A stretch of DNA of 64,000 nucleotides from Chlorocebus sabaeus (taxonomy: Eukaryota; Chordata; Mammalia; Primates; Cercopithecidae): positions 48,622,026-48,686,025 of the forward strand of contig NC_132915.1 in NCBI RefSeq assembly GCF_047675955.1. The letters run 5' to 3'. Below are positions 1 to 12,900 of this stretch, one piece after another. Every line of letters begins with the position of its first letter. Position 1 is the first letter of the stretch. The translations under genes were made by a program, and so were the position numbers. The notes under the pieces were generated by a model that had not been told where the DNA came from, searched no databases, and was given only the letters and a program-made list of their open reading frames with translations.

Positions 1-121
1 CATGCCCTTTATAAAAAGTAAAACAACAGAAAAAAGGGAAGGAGCAGATTGAAGGTTTTTTTTTTTTTTTTTAAGATAGAAAAAAGAGACTTGAGTATGC
101 TGATGAGAAATAGCTAATAGA

Positions 122-350
122 GGCTGGGCACAGTGGCCCACGCCTGTAATCCCAGCATTTTGGGAGGCCGAGTCAGGCAGATCACTTGAGGTCAGGAGTT
201 TGAGATCAGCCTGGCCAACATGGCGAAACCCCATCCGTCTCTACTAAAAATACAAACATTAGCCGGGAGTGGTGGCGCATGCCTGTAGTCCCAGTTATTT
301 GGGAGGCTGAGGCAGGAGAATCTCAAAAAAGAAAAAAAAAAAAAGAGAGA
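122..350 (+). repeat. Alu, internally deleted
   Basis: Starts ggctgggcacagtgg; the right arm is cut from ggcaggagaatc straight to an A-rich tail. Related flanks (tagctaatagag, tagttaatagag) look like a target-site duplication. Confidence 0.9.
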
Positions 351-1220
351 AGTAGTTAATAGAGAGGGAGATTTATCCTGAGAACACTGGAAGGGGCTGG
401 AATCCTGAAGTCATGTGATGGTTTGTCCTTAGATAGGAGGAGGGACATATCCACTGTAAAAAGACAGAAGGAATGAATGATAACTGTTAAAGAGTCGTAA
501 GTTATGTAGTGAGATAGTATACATAGTTTCTATTTAATGATCTGCATTTTCATTGCAATATAAAGTATGCTCATTTCGGGGTACGGAGGGGGCACAAAAA
601 CATGAAGGGAGAGCATATACAAATAGGAAATAGTTGTGGAAACATGTGAAAAGGAAAATTAAATTGATTCTAGAAATGTAGTAGGATTGCTGGTCAGGGA
701 TGAAGGTATAAGTGCTTCTGATCTGCCTAGTTGTGGAACTTTTTTCCTGTTAACTTATGCTCAGTCACCCTAATGCAGATCCAGAGAAGGCAAGCAGTAC
801 ATTCTTCCAGAGCTGAGTTATGCTAGGTAGGTTTAACCAAAAAGACAAAAGAGCAAAAGGGTTGAGAGTATTGACACAACAGTAATTGAAATGATGGATA
901 TAGCATGGAATCAGTATTAGATAGAGAAAGAAGTGAAGATGGGAGGATGTACGTGGAGGTAAAAGGGCCAGTGGATTGGAGATTTCAATGAGCCTTCCCT
1001 CTCTGCTCCCCCAATAAAAAACGCTAAAACACTTAGTAGAAATACTTAATTAAAGAGACCAGATAGGCAGAGATGGGCTGGGAGTGATGTGAAAATGAGA
1101 GATTTGGAAGGCAGTGCTGCTTTGAATGCTAGCAAGTAAAGTCAAGGGACTGTGACTGTGTGTTGAAGTTGGTGATTGAGGTAGGATGGAGCATAGGATC
1201 TTTGAAAATCAAGGAATGAA

Positions 1221-1642
1221 GGCTGGGCATGGTGGCTCATGCTTGTAATTCTAGCAATTTGGGAGGCTGAGATGGGAGGATCACTTGAGGCCAGGAGTTC
1301 GAGACCAGCCTTGTCAACATAGCAAGACACCCATCTCTTAAAAGAGGCCAGGTGCAGTGGCTCACGCCTGTAATGCCGGAACTTTGGGAGGCCGAGGCGG
1401 GCTGATCACCTGAGGTCGGAAGTTCGAGACCAGCCTGACCAACATGGTAAAACCCTGTCTCTACGAAAAATACAAAAGTTAGCCAGGTATGGTGATGGGC
1501 ACCTCTAATCCCAGCTACTCAGGAGGCTGAGGCAGAGAATCACTTGAACCTGGGAGGCGGAGGTTGCAGTGAGCCAAGATCACGCTGCTGCACTCCAGCC
1601 TGGGGGACAAGAGCTAGACTCTGTCTCAAAAAAAAAAAAAAA
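1221..1642 (+). repeat. Composite Alu: left arm joined to a full Alu
   Basis: A left monomer (1221-1345) runs straight into a complete Alu (1346-1642). Only one duplication, aaggaatgaag at 1211-1221 and 1641-1651, brackets the pair. Confidence 0.85.
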
Positions 1643-2080
1643 GGAATGAAGACGAACCTAAAGTGTTTTCATGGTTTGTGCTTCTGGGTGTGGAAGAATG
1701 ATGGTGGTAGGGATTAGAAAGGAGGAGACTTTGAATCAAATGTCCTGGTCTTCAGTGAATGAAGGAGTGTCCCTGCAATTAATAGAGGACTACGATTAAT
1801 GGAGGAAATGGTGGAATAGCCAGATGCTTGAAACTTTAATAAGCAGAAATTTGAAAAACAATACAGAAATAATGGTCTTGTGACATTAAAGAGGAAGGAC
1901 ATTGGCTCTTTGGAAATTGACTGTGGACTCAAGAGTGTGCAGAGTATCAGAGAAATTTCTACTTAAAAGTTGTAGAGCTGGAGGTTCCTTATAGGGGATT
2001 CAGATTTCAGTGAAGGGGTTGATAGAAGTTAAGTATTTTTCATGGTTTAATTAGGCAGAAGGAGCTATATATGTAGTTAC

Positions 2081-2424
2081 TACAGGTTGAGCTTCCCTAA
2101 TCTGAAAATCCAAAACCTAGAATGCCCAGAATCTGAAACTTTCTGAGTGCTGACATGATGCCACAAGTGGAAAATTCCACACGTAAGTACTTAACACACA
2201 CTTTGTTTCATGCACAAGATCATTGAAAATATTGTATAACATTCCCTTCAGACTATGTGTATAATGTATATATCAAACATAAATGAATTTCCTATTTACT
2301 TGGGTCTCATCCCCAAGATATCTGATTGTGCGCATGCAAATATTTCAAAATCTTAAAAAAAAAAATTCAAAATCTGAAACACTTTTGGTCCCAAGCATTT
2401 CAGATAAGGGATACTCAATTTGTA
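2081..2424. mobile_element. Inverted-repeat DNA-transposon-like element
   Basis: The left end tacaggttgagcttcccta mirrors the reverse complement of the right end (tacaaattgagtatccctta). The body is diverged. It matches a common MER-type palindromic-ended repeat, but I cannot name the family. Confidence 0.65.
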
Positions 2425-2561
2425 GAAGCTTCTCTTTAAATGTCGATATATACACATATAGATAAAGAGAATGTAATATAGATAAGTATAAGTTTAATGT
2501 TTACTATAATATCGAATTCCAGTTTAAAATTTGAATTTAATTATAATTTTGTTTTCCTCAG

Positions 2562-2707
2562 GGTTTTTAAAAAGTCGAGATCGTGCCTATGCAAAATTCT
2601 ATACCCTTTTATCCAAAACACAGATTTTTATTCGTTTCATTGAAGAATGCAGTTTTGTAAGTGATAAAGATACTGGATTAGCATTTTTTGATGATTGCAT
2701 AGAAAAG
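2562..2707 (+). CDS. DENND4C: DENND4C coding exon (first in window), end of dDENN region
   Basis: Acceptor tttcctcag at 2553-2561 and donor AAG/gtaaaa at 2708. The exon begins with two bases of a split codon and ends in phase 0. It encodes GFLKSRDRAYAKFYTLLSK, followed by a segment ending FFDDCIEK, which is the C-terminal part of the DENN module as placed by the known family layout. A transposon-like inverted-repeat element ends only about 138 bp upstream. Confidence 0.95.
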
Positions 2708-5700
2708 GTAAAAGTTTGTACTTATACTAGTGTTTAGAAAAAAAAGTTTGCCTTACCTGTATAATTATCATTGTTATTGTTAGTCTAGAGTGATATAAGG
2801 AAGACAGTATAGGGTTGTGTGTGTGTGTGTATGTGTTACTGATTCTGGGCTGAATATAAGAATAATTTTCTTTGTGGTATCAAGTTGCTACCACATATAG
2901 CCAAGTTTTCTCTTCTTTATTGATTGATCCATTGATTGAAACAGCATCTCATTCTGTCACCCAGGCTGGGTTGCAGTCGCATGATCATAGCTCATTGCAA
3001 CTTCAAATTTCTTGCCTGAAGTGATTCTCCCACCTTAGCCTTCCGAGTAGCTAGGACTACAGGCATGTGCTATGCCTGGCTAGTTTTTTAAATTTTTAGT
3101 AGAGATGAGGTCTCACTGTATTGCCCAGGCTTGTCTCAAACTCCTGGGCTCGAGCCATCCTCCCACCTTGGCCTCACAAATCCTTGGGATTACAGGATGA
3201 GCCACCATGTCCAGCCAGTAAATTTTCTCTTTAAATCTCACGTTCATTTACAACTATTGAGTTGTAAAACTAAGAACATTTCCTTGAGCCTTGTGAGTTT
3301 ATTTTTTTTTTAATTTAAATGAATAAGATTTACTTTAAGATTTAGGTTTTTTAATTAAAAAATGTTTAGTTTTATGGGTAATAGAAGTTGTGTTCTTTTG
3401 TTTTAATGTCTTTCCAAATTCTTTTGCCTAGTATGTTTCTTTTGTTCTAATGGAAGATGGAAATGTTAAATTTTAAAGCTTTACCCACCCATCCTAAGGA
3501 AGTTAAAATTGATTCTTGACAGCAATGACTTGGTTATAATTTTTCCTAACTTTTAATATAATTCTTATTTTTGCTAAGTAGATCTTGGGGCCAGTTTTTT
3601 ATGCAAACCGTATATTATGTAACATTTGAGATTGTATCCAAAAAAGGTAGAATATTACAGCATTAATTTTTTTGGCCCCCTCATGATTCATGTGCCTTAG
3701 AAGATTTGAATAATTTTCTCCTATCAGTGTGATCTAAAATTCCAGGTATATAATTAAAACTATTCAACATTTTTGTTTATTTACAAAATTGATATTCCAG
3801 TGTCTTCCAGTTATATGAGAAGCTTAATGTCAATCACTAATAAAGGGGCTTAATAGTAATGAAATTTTTTATTTGAGAAGCCAGATAACCTTGTGATTGG
3901 TCATCTTTTGTCTTAAGGTTTACAAAATGACTAATCAAAATAGTTTTCTATCCTAATAGCCACAAGTAAAAAATTATGCTTTAGCCTAAGAGTATGTAGT
4001 TAGCCTAAAAATATACTTTGCAATGTTTTGTATTAGCCGGTACTGAAAAGGGGTAGTTTTTTCTAAATCAGAATGTAAGATAAAAATGTCTATTAAATTC
4101 ATAGTGGACATTTTCATTAAGAATCTGTTTTCTTTTTTTCTAGTTGTTTCCTGATAAAGGCACAGAGAAATCAGATAAGGTATGTTTTTCTTAGACTTTA
4201 AGGGTTGAAATTTCAGAATTAGATCCTGTTTGTATGCAAATTAATTGGGGAAAAATAATTATTTTCAGGTTGATTTTGATTCAGCAGAAGATACCAGATT
4301 GATAGAACTGGATGATTCACAGAAAAGTGAGCATACTGTATTTATAATGCCACCAGAGCCACCTCCTGATGATGGAAAGGACCTATCACCAAAGTACAGG
4401 TAGTAGGAAGTTTTCAAAGAGCTATTTAGGCACAGCCTATTTGTTTCTTTTAATTTTTATTAGTAGATATGTATATTAGTCTTTTGTGAAACTCATTTCG
4501 TTATCAATTTGGTGAACTAATGTAGATAAATATTTTATGGAAATGCCACTAGGTGTTATAATTTAAAAATTGGATGATATTGTCAGATGTTGATCATTGT
4601 TTACCTTAGTGTTTGTATTTTAATCTTTAAAAGTTTCAATTCTGAAGAAGAAAAATGTTACTTTTATGAGGCTTCCCGCACACTTTGGGAGTTTTATTGT
4701 TGATACAAAGACTGTGAAATTCTTATGAATTGGTAATTTTCCGAGAAAACTTAAGGTAGAGGGCCAGGAATTTACTCTTTTTTAAGATAAAAGATAGGAT
4801 TTGGATGTGACTCTTTTAAGAAATTAGAATGGATTTTGTAGTTTTTTTTATTACTATAAATTTAATAAATTTAGAAAATCAAACGAAAATGGAAAACTAA
4901 TACATCATTCTAGCACCAGTACTTGTGTCTCTTAACAATTGTGGGCATGTATTTATGTGGATTTATGTGTGTATGTATTGCATGTATGAGTTCATCAGGT
5001 AGATTCCCTTTGTAATCTGTGTTTGCCTTTAGTGGTCTGAACATTTTCCCATGCCGTTAAATATTTTTGTGCCTTATCATTTGTAATGACCACATTGTAT
5101 GCATTTGTTATGATTTATTTAACTAGCCTCTTACGGATTTGTTTGTAGTTATTTGCTGTCTATATCTTTGTGTACGTACATAGTTATTGTCTTAGGCTGT
5201 GTTTCTAAAAAAATTTCTAAAATGGAAAGTAAAGTAAGTACCTTCCTAAAATAGAGAATTAATGTATAATATCAAGAGGACTGGATCAGAATGAAGAAAT
5301 ATCTGGGATTGAATGGGTTAATTAAATACTATTTTGATTTCATGTTATCTATAGAATTCTTTTCTACTTTGGCTTAACTGCTAGAAATTGGAATGCAGAT
5401 ACTGACAAACAAGATAAAATCAAATATGGAAAGGCAGTATCTCCTGGAAGAAAATTGGCCAAAAGAAATAAGTAGACAATTTCCAAGAAAGCCAAAGTCA
5501 ATAATATAAAAATATGTTATGGTTTTTTGCATTCAAAGAAATGCAAACCAAATTGATGAATAGAAACTTTTGACATTGAGAATAGGTTATGCTAGTAGTT
5601 AGAATGTATGTTTAAGTATAATCTTTTTTGAAATAATTTGATATTAATTATAATAATTTTAATTCTTTTGATAAATATGGTGGACCTAGCAAATTCTATT

Positions 5701-6858
5701 ATTGGATATTCATCCTATGAAATTAAGCAAAAGTATTCACAAAGATATACATATGAAAATATTTAATTGGAGAAATTTAGAAACAATCTACAACCTCATA
5801 ATGTCCAGCAGTGAAAAACTGCTTAAATTGTGGTACATCCTTAAAATAAAAATTTTATGGATTTTTTTATTTTAAATACCTATGCAAGGTAATTTTATGA
5901 AGAAAAACATAAAATTATGAAGTATACTAAAATTTTTTAAAACATAAATTATAGAATACATGGATTCTCTTGAAGGAGTTATTTCTCCCTTTAATAAGAG
6001 TTTTCTGTGTTTTAGAGATTGATTGAATATAACAAGTAGGGTGGGGAAGAGACAAAATTTTCATGAAGGTGGTCTCTGTATGTTTTATCATTTAAAAATT
6101 TTAAAAAGTATTTTTTCTATATAAGCATTTAAAATAATGTTGGGTACTATTTGAAGTTTAGAAATATTTGCCTAAACGCTGGAATAATATGAAGAGTTGG
6201 TGTGTTTTAAATCAGCAGTTCTATTTTTGCTTTTTATTTTAGTTACAAATACTTTCCAAGACTGGACCTTAAGCTTTTTGACAGACCGCAGGAGTTGAAA
6301 CTTTGTTTTAGTAGACACCCTACTGGGAATAGCATTACAAAGAGTCCAGCTCTCATGGCTAAGAGAACTAAACAGGTCAGATATTCTTCATCTAATACAT
6401 GTTCATTTACTATGTAAAATATGTATATGCGATATGCAGCTCATAGTTTAGAATGATCACCCACAACAACCATTTGAAGACTCACTATGGTTGTTATTGA
6501 ATTTAACTAGATTTCTTGCAAGCCTACTTAAAATATCAAGTCTGGGCCGAGCATGGTGGCTCATGCCTGTAATCCCAGCACTTTGGGAGGCCGAGGTGAG
6601 CAAATCACTTGAGGTCAGGAGTTAGAGACCAGCCTGGCCAACTTGGTGAAACCCCATCTCCATTAAAAATACAAAAATAAACTGGGTATGGTGGCAGGCG
6701 CCTGTGATCCCAGCTACTGGGGAGGCTGAGGCAGGAGAATCGCTTGAACCCGGGAGATGGAGGTTGCAGTGAGCCGAGATTGTGCCACTGCACTCCAGCC
6801 TGGGCGACAAGAGTGAAACTCCATCTCAAAAAAGTCTATCTATTAATCTATCTGTCTG

Positions 6859-6905
<47 letters not shown>

Positions 6906-9900
6906 GTCAGTCAGTCAAGGCTGAAGTTTTCGAATGCTTATGTTTATGCTTTAAGACTATCCATAGGAATTGGCCGGGTCCGGTGGCTCATGCCTGTAAT
7001 CCCAGCACTTTGGGAGGCCCAGGCAGGCGGATCACCTGAGGTGGGGAGTTTGAGACCAACCTGACCAACATGGAGAAACCCCGTCTCTACTAAAAATACA
7101 AAATTAGCCAGGCATGGTGGTGCATGCCTATAATCCCAGCTACTCAAGAGGCTGAGGCAGGAGAATTGCTTGAACTTGGGAGACGGAGGTTGTGGTGAGC
7201 TGGGATTGAGCTATTGCACTCCAGCCTGGGCAACAGGAGCAAAATCTGTCTCAGGAAAAAAAAAGAGTCTGTAGGAACCAAATATACTTTTTAGAAAACT
7301 TAATTGAAATATAATTCATATACCATACAGCATACCCACTTAAAGTGTATGATTTGGTGGCTTTTAGTATATTTACAGGTTTGTACAACCACCCCCACAA
7401 TTAATTTTAGAATATTTTCATCAACCCCAAAAGAAAGTTTGCATCCTTTAGCCATTAACCCCAATTCTCAATCCCCAGCAGCCCTAGGCAACCACAAGTC
7501 TGTTTTCTGTCTATAAATTTGTCTATTCTGAGCATTTCACCAGTAGAACTGCATAATATGTATTCTTTTGTTACTGGCTTCTTTCATTTAGTGTAACATT
7601 TCAGGATTCATCCATGTTGCAGCATATATCAGTAATACTTTTTATTGCTGAATAATATTCCGTTGTATGGATATACCATATTTTATTTGTCTGTTCATAA
7701 ACATGTGGCTGCTTCCTACTTTTTGGCTATTACGAATATTGCAAATGAACATTTGTGTATAAGTGTTTGTTTGGATGTATGTTTTTATTTTTCGGGGGGT
7801 TATATATCTAGGAGTAAATTGCTATGTCAGATGGTTACTCTGTGTTCAACCCTTTGAGGCACTTCCAGGCTGTTTTCCAAAGTGGCTGCACCACTTTCCA
7901 TTCCTACCAGCAGTGTGTGAGGGTTCCAGTTTTACAACATATCCTTGTCAATTCTTGTTATTGTTTGTCTTTTTGATTATAGCCATTTAGTGAGTATGAA
8001 GTTGTATTTTAAATTTGCGTTTCCCTAATGGCTAATGTAAATATACTTTATTCCAAGTATTATAATCCAAAGGAAGTTAACTTAGGACAGCTAGACATCT
8101 TGCTTTATTACTATATGTGATTTAGGTATAAAGAACTAAGCTGTGGTTACATATGAGTTAAAATTAAACATCCTTTATACATACACTGACATTTTGGGGA
8201 TCTTCAAAATGTGGAAAATTTCACGATGAAAATCTTAGTTCAGATTTTACTAATTTATGGGATAGCCCCCTAAATTCTAGAGATATCCTGAGGTATTTCC
8301 TAATTTCATTCATACAGTTCATATTTCTTTCAGTTTTTCGAAGAGAATACTAAAGAATTTTTTTTTACTGTTACCAGCTAACAAAAGGCAAATTTCTAAA
8401 ATGAGAAAATTTTGCTAACTCAGCCTCTAAATCTCATTTATAGCAGAATTTTTTTTTTCAGGCTAACTGAAAAAGAAAAGAACCATAGGATCTTAGAATA
8501 ACAAGGGCGTATGTTTTTAAATATATACTGAAGTATCGTGGAGATCGAGCTCAAAAGTAAAATTAATATACCAAATTTTTTTGTTTTTGTTTTTGTTTTG
8601 TTTTTTTTAGGGTGGAGTCTCGCCGTGTCACCCAGGCTGGAGTGCAGTGGCACGATCTCGGCTCACTGCAACCTCCGCCTCCCAGGCTCAAGCGATTTTC
8701 CTGCCTCAGCCTCCTGAGTGGCTGGGATTACAGGCACCCACCACCACACCCAGCTAATTTTTGTATTTTTAGTAGAGACGGGGCTTTACCATGTTGGCCA
8801 AGATGATCTCGATATCTTGACCTTGTGATCCACCTGCCTCGGCTTCCCAAAGTGCTGGGATTATAGACATGAGCCACCATGCCCGGCCTCCAAATTTTTT
8901 TATTTGGAACGTAGACTAGTGGAGGAATCTTTAGTGCAAAGCATAAAATGGCATTCTGATATATGTGATAGGCTCTGTAGTTTCTGGGAATATGTATAGT
9001 TTGATAAAGCTCAGCAGATGGCTGGGCACGGCAGTTCACTTCTATGATCCCAGCACTTTGGGAGGCTGAGGCGGGTGGATCACCTGAGGTCAGAGTTCGA
9101 GACCAGCCTGGCCAATGTGGTGAAACTCTGTCTCTACTAAAAATACACACAGAAAAATTAGTTGGGCATGGTGGTGGGTGCCTGTAATCCCAGCTACTCA
9201 GGAGGCTTAGGCAGGAGAATCACTTGAACCCAGGAGGTGGGGGTTGCAGTGAACTGAGATCACACCATTGCACTCCATCCTTGGTGACAAAAGCAAGACT
9301 CCATCTCAAAAAAAAAAAAAAAAAAAAAAAGCTCAGCAGATGATTTTGATACCCTATTCTCTCTTCTACCTAAATCAGAATGAAAAGCTGAACTAGAAAA
9401 CACAACTATCAAACTAGGAGGTGGGAAAGTTTATGTTGACTGCAAAGGAGTAGGTTTTTTTTTTTGTTTTTTTTTTTTGAGACGGAGTCTCCCTCTGTTG
9501 CCAGAGTGCAGTGGTGCAGTCTTGGCTCACTGCAGCCTCCGACTCTCTGGTTCAAACAGTTCTCCTGCCTCAACCTCCCGAGTAGCTGGGACCACAGGCA
9601 CACGCCACCACACCCGGCTAATTTTCGTATTTTAAGTACAGACTGGGTTTCACCATGTTGGCCAGGCTGGTCTTGATCTCCTGACCTCGTAATCCGTCCG
9701 CCTTGGCCTCCCAAAGTGCTAGGATTACGGGCATGAGCCACTGTACCTGGCCAGAAATAGGTCTTTTTTAAGGAATATGTCAGTGAGGGAGTTAACATAG
9801 ACTGTAGCTTGGGAAGACAGTGGAAATCTTGGCAGGAGATAGCCTAGAGCATCTCAAACTTTAGCGAAGAGAAGAGTGAGAAGAATATCACTTTTTCACC

Positions 9901-12900
9901 CATCAAAAATGAGTTCCTTCTTTGTAAAAGACATGTTATGAGCCATTCTAATACAAAAAGATGAATGATATTTGCTCTTAATTTCTACTCTGTTAAGAGA
10001 CACATGCTTGCTAACAAATAGTTTTGGTATAGTATGAAGTATTATTGTAAATGAATGTTCAGGGGAACCGTTAGCACTAATAAGCAGGAAGCCACTCACA
10101 AAAGTCAACTTTGAAGTGCTTGATTTTAGGGGTCAAGTTTTACTTAAATTCTCTTCTCCCTTTTCCTTCTCACTTCTCCCCCCACCCTAATGAATTTTAA
10201 TAAATATCATAATATTTTATTCTCTTTCTAGGAAATAAAAACAGCTCACAAATTGGCGAGGAGATGTTATACAAATCCATCACAGTGGGCCAAGTGTCTG
10301 TTCAGTCATTGTTACAGTTTATGGTTTATTTGTCTTCCGGCCTATGTTAGGGTTTCTCATCCTAAAGTCAGAGCACTTCAGCAGGCATATGATGTACTTA
10401 TTAAGATGAGGAAAACAGATGTGGATCCCTTAGATGAGGCAAGTATAACAAATTGACATTGTTTCTAAGGTAAATTTTCTTTTTGTACTTCTAATAAAAT
10501 TTGGATCTAAGTTGCTTTAAAGTGTGCTCAAGCATTTTCATTAAGCAGGAAAGATAAAACTATTACTCTGTTACATGGAGCTGATGCTTGTGTTTATTTT
10601 TTATTTTACTTATTTATTTGTTTTTGAGACAGAGTCTCACTCTGTCACCCAGGCTGGAGTTCAGTGGTGCGTCCTTGGCTCACTCCAGCCTCTGCCTCCT
10701 GGATTCAGACAGTTCTTGTGCTTCCCGAGTAGCTGGAATTGTAGGCACATGTCACCATACCTGGCTAATTTTTTTTTTTCTTTTGTATTTTTGATAGAGA
10801 TGGGGTCTCACCATGTTGGCCAGGCTGGTCTCAAACTCCTGGCCTCAATGATCTGCCTGCCTCAGCTCTCAGTGCTGGGATTACAGGCATGCGCCATCAT
10901 GTCTGGCCATGTTTGTTATTTTTAAAGAGATGGAGTCTTGCTCCTCTCTCACCCAGGCTGGAGTGCAGTTGAATGATCATGACTCACTGCAGCCTTGAAC
11001 TCCTGGGCTTAAGCAATTCTCCCACCTGTCTCCCAGGTAGCTAGGACTTCAGGCATACAGTCCTGTGCCTGGCATATGGTTTTTCTTCTTTTGATTTTTT
11101 TTATTTTTAAAGAATGGAGTCTAACTTTTTTGCTCAGGCTGGTATTGAATTCCTGGCTCTTGAACCCCCACCTTGGCCTCCCAAAGTGCAGGGACTGCAG
11201 GCATGAGCCACTGTGGCTGGCTTCCTTTTGTTCTTTTAACTTTGTTGGGGAGCAGATAGGGAATAGGCTTTTAGTAAGTGGCTTTCCCCTAAGGACCTGT
11301 GTCCTAAGGTGAGTTATATAATCTATTTAAAGATATATATTAAAAAAATATATTTTTATTAAAAAATATTTATATATACTCAAAAAAAAAAAAAATATAT
11401 ATATATATATACTCGTGCCCAAGCTGGAGTGCAGTGGCACTATCACAGCTCACTGCAGCCTAGAACTTCAGGGCTCAAGCAATCTTCCTGCCTCAGCCTC
11501 CCAAGTAGCTGGGATTACAGGTGCACAACACCACATCTAATATTTTAGTTTTATTTTTTGTAGAGATGGGGTCTTGATATGTTGCCTGCACTGGTCTCAA
11601 ACTCATGGTGTCAAGCCATCCTTCTGCTTGGCCTCCCAAAGTGCCAAGATTATAGATACAAGCCGCTGCACCTGGCCTATGTAACTTGTTTGTATTTTGG
11701 ATTATCTATTTGAAAATGTAGCTTTGAGCTTCTCAACTTTGGCACTATTGATGTTTTGGCCCACATAATTGTTTATTTTAGGGGCCTGTCTTGTGTCTTG
11801 TACATTGTGTAGGATGTTTAGTAGTATCCCTGGCCTCTACCAACTATATGCCTCTGTTTCCCTGCACAGATCATGACAATAAAAAATGTTCCCAGAGAAC
11901 AAAATTGCTCCTGGAGAACCACCGAGGTAGATAATAATAGTTAGTACCTTAATTGTAGGTTAGTTTGAAGGTTAAATCACTTAATATACTTAAAGTGCCT
12001 GGTTCATAGTAAGCACTCAGTGAATGATGTACTAGGCATTTTCATGCATTTTCTCTCTCAAGCCTTAGAAACCATCCTAAGAAGTAGATACTGATACTAT
12101 CCAGTTAATGGTTGAGGAAACTGAGGCACTTATTTAGCTTTTTCCAATGCTATTTTTCCCTTAAAAATTTTTTTTTGGTATTAAGATAACTATAAATGAT
12201 ATTTTGAACTAGATTGGAATTAAAAATGAAAAGTCTTTGCTAACAATGTTATAGTATATTTAACTGTCTTCTCATTCTTTTGAAGACAAATCCTATTTGT
12301 TCTATAGGCATTTGGAGATACTGTCTTTAATTCCTTTGGCATTGAATGGAAAGCATAGTGATTGGGGAGAGAGAGACTTTAATTATACTTGATTTTATTT
12401 ATATTTATTTATTTATTTGTTTATTTAGAGACAGTTTTACTCTTTTCCTCCAGGCTAGAGTGCAGTGGTGCAGTCTTGGCTCACTACAATCTCCGACTCC
12501 TGGGTTCCAGCAATTCTACTGCCTCACTTTCACAAGTAGCTGGGACTGTAAGTGCATGCCACCACGCATGGCTAATTTTTGTATTTTTTTTTTGTAGCAA
12601 TGGGGTTTCACCGTGTTGGCCAGGCTGATCTCAAACTCCTGACCTCAGGTGATCTGCCTGCGTGGGCCTGCCAAAATTCTGGGATTACGGGCGTGAGCCA
12701 TTGCTCCCAGCCTCTATCTTTGATTTTAGAAATGAATTACCTCTCAAATTATGAGGAGTAATAGTTTTTCTCTTTGTGTAGATTTAGTTACTCAAACAAA
12801 TGGAACATGGACACATATGTTTTATATGAAATAGTTAATAATGATGATACTTGCATTAATGAATAGATTTTTGTTTTGTTTTGTTTGGTTTTGAGACAGA

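Larger units (their letters stand above)
1..2561 (+). other. DENND4C intron (5' end outside window)
   Basis: Holds a 3'-deleted Alu, a composite Alu and an inverted-repeat DNA-transposon-like element, listed separately. In the unique stretches at 360-1210 and 1650-2080 I see nothing coding or structured. Confidence 0.85.
6376..10231 (+). other. DENND4C intron
   Basis: Filled by five Alus, a TATC microsatellite and an antisense L1 segment, listed separately. 8040-8570 and 9760-10230 show nothing recognisable. Confidence 0.85.

Noticed and set aside
6605..6829. Many 60-140-residue open frames with motifs like VAQAGVQWHDLGSLQ or SRPAWPTW
   Set aside because: These are translations of Alu sequence in one strand or the other. 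They recur at every Alu in the window and are not genes.
7645..7990. Open frames of 70-75 residues at 7.6-8.0 kb
   Set aside because: They lie in an antisense L1 3' fragment; similar frames appear in the L1 copies at 14.1, 61.8 and 63.1 kb.
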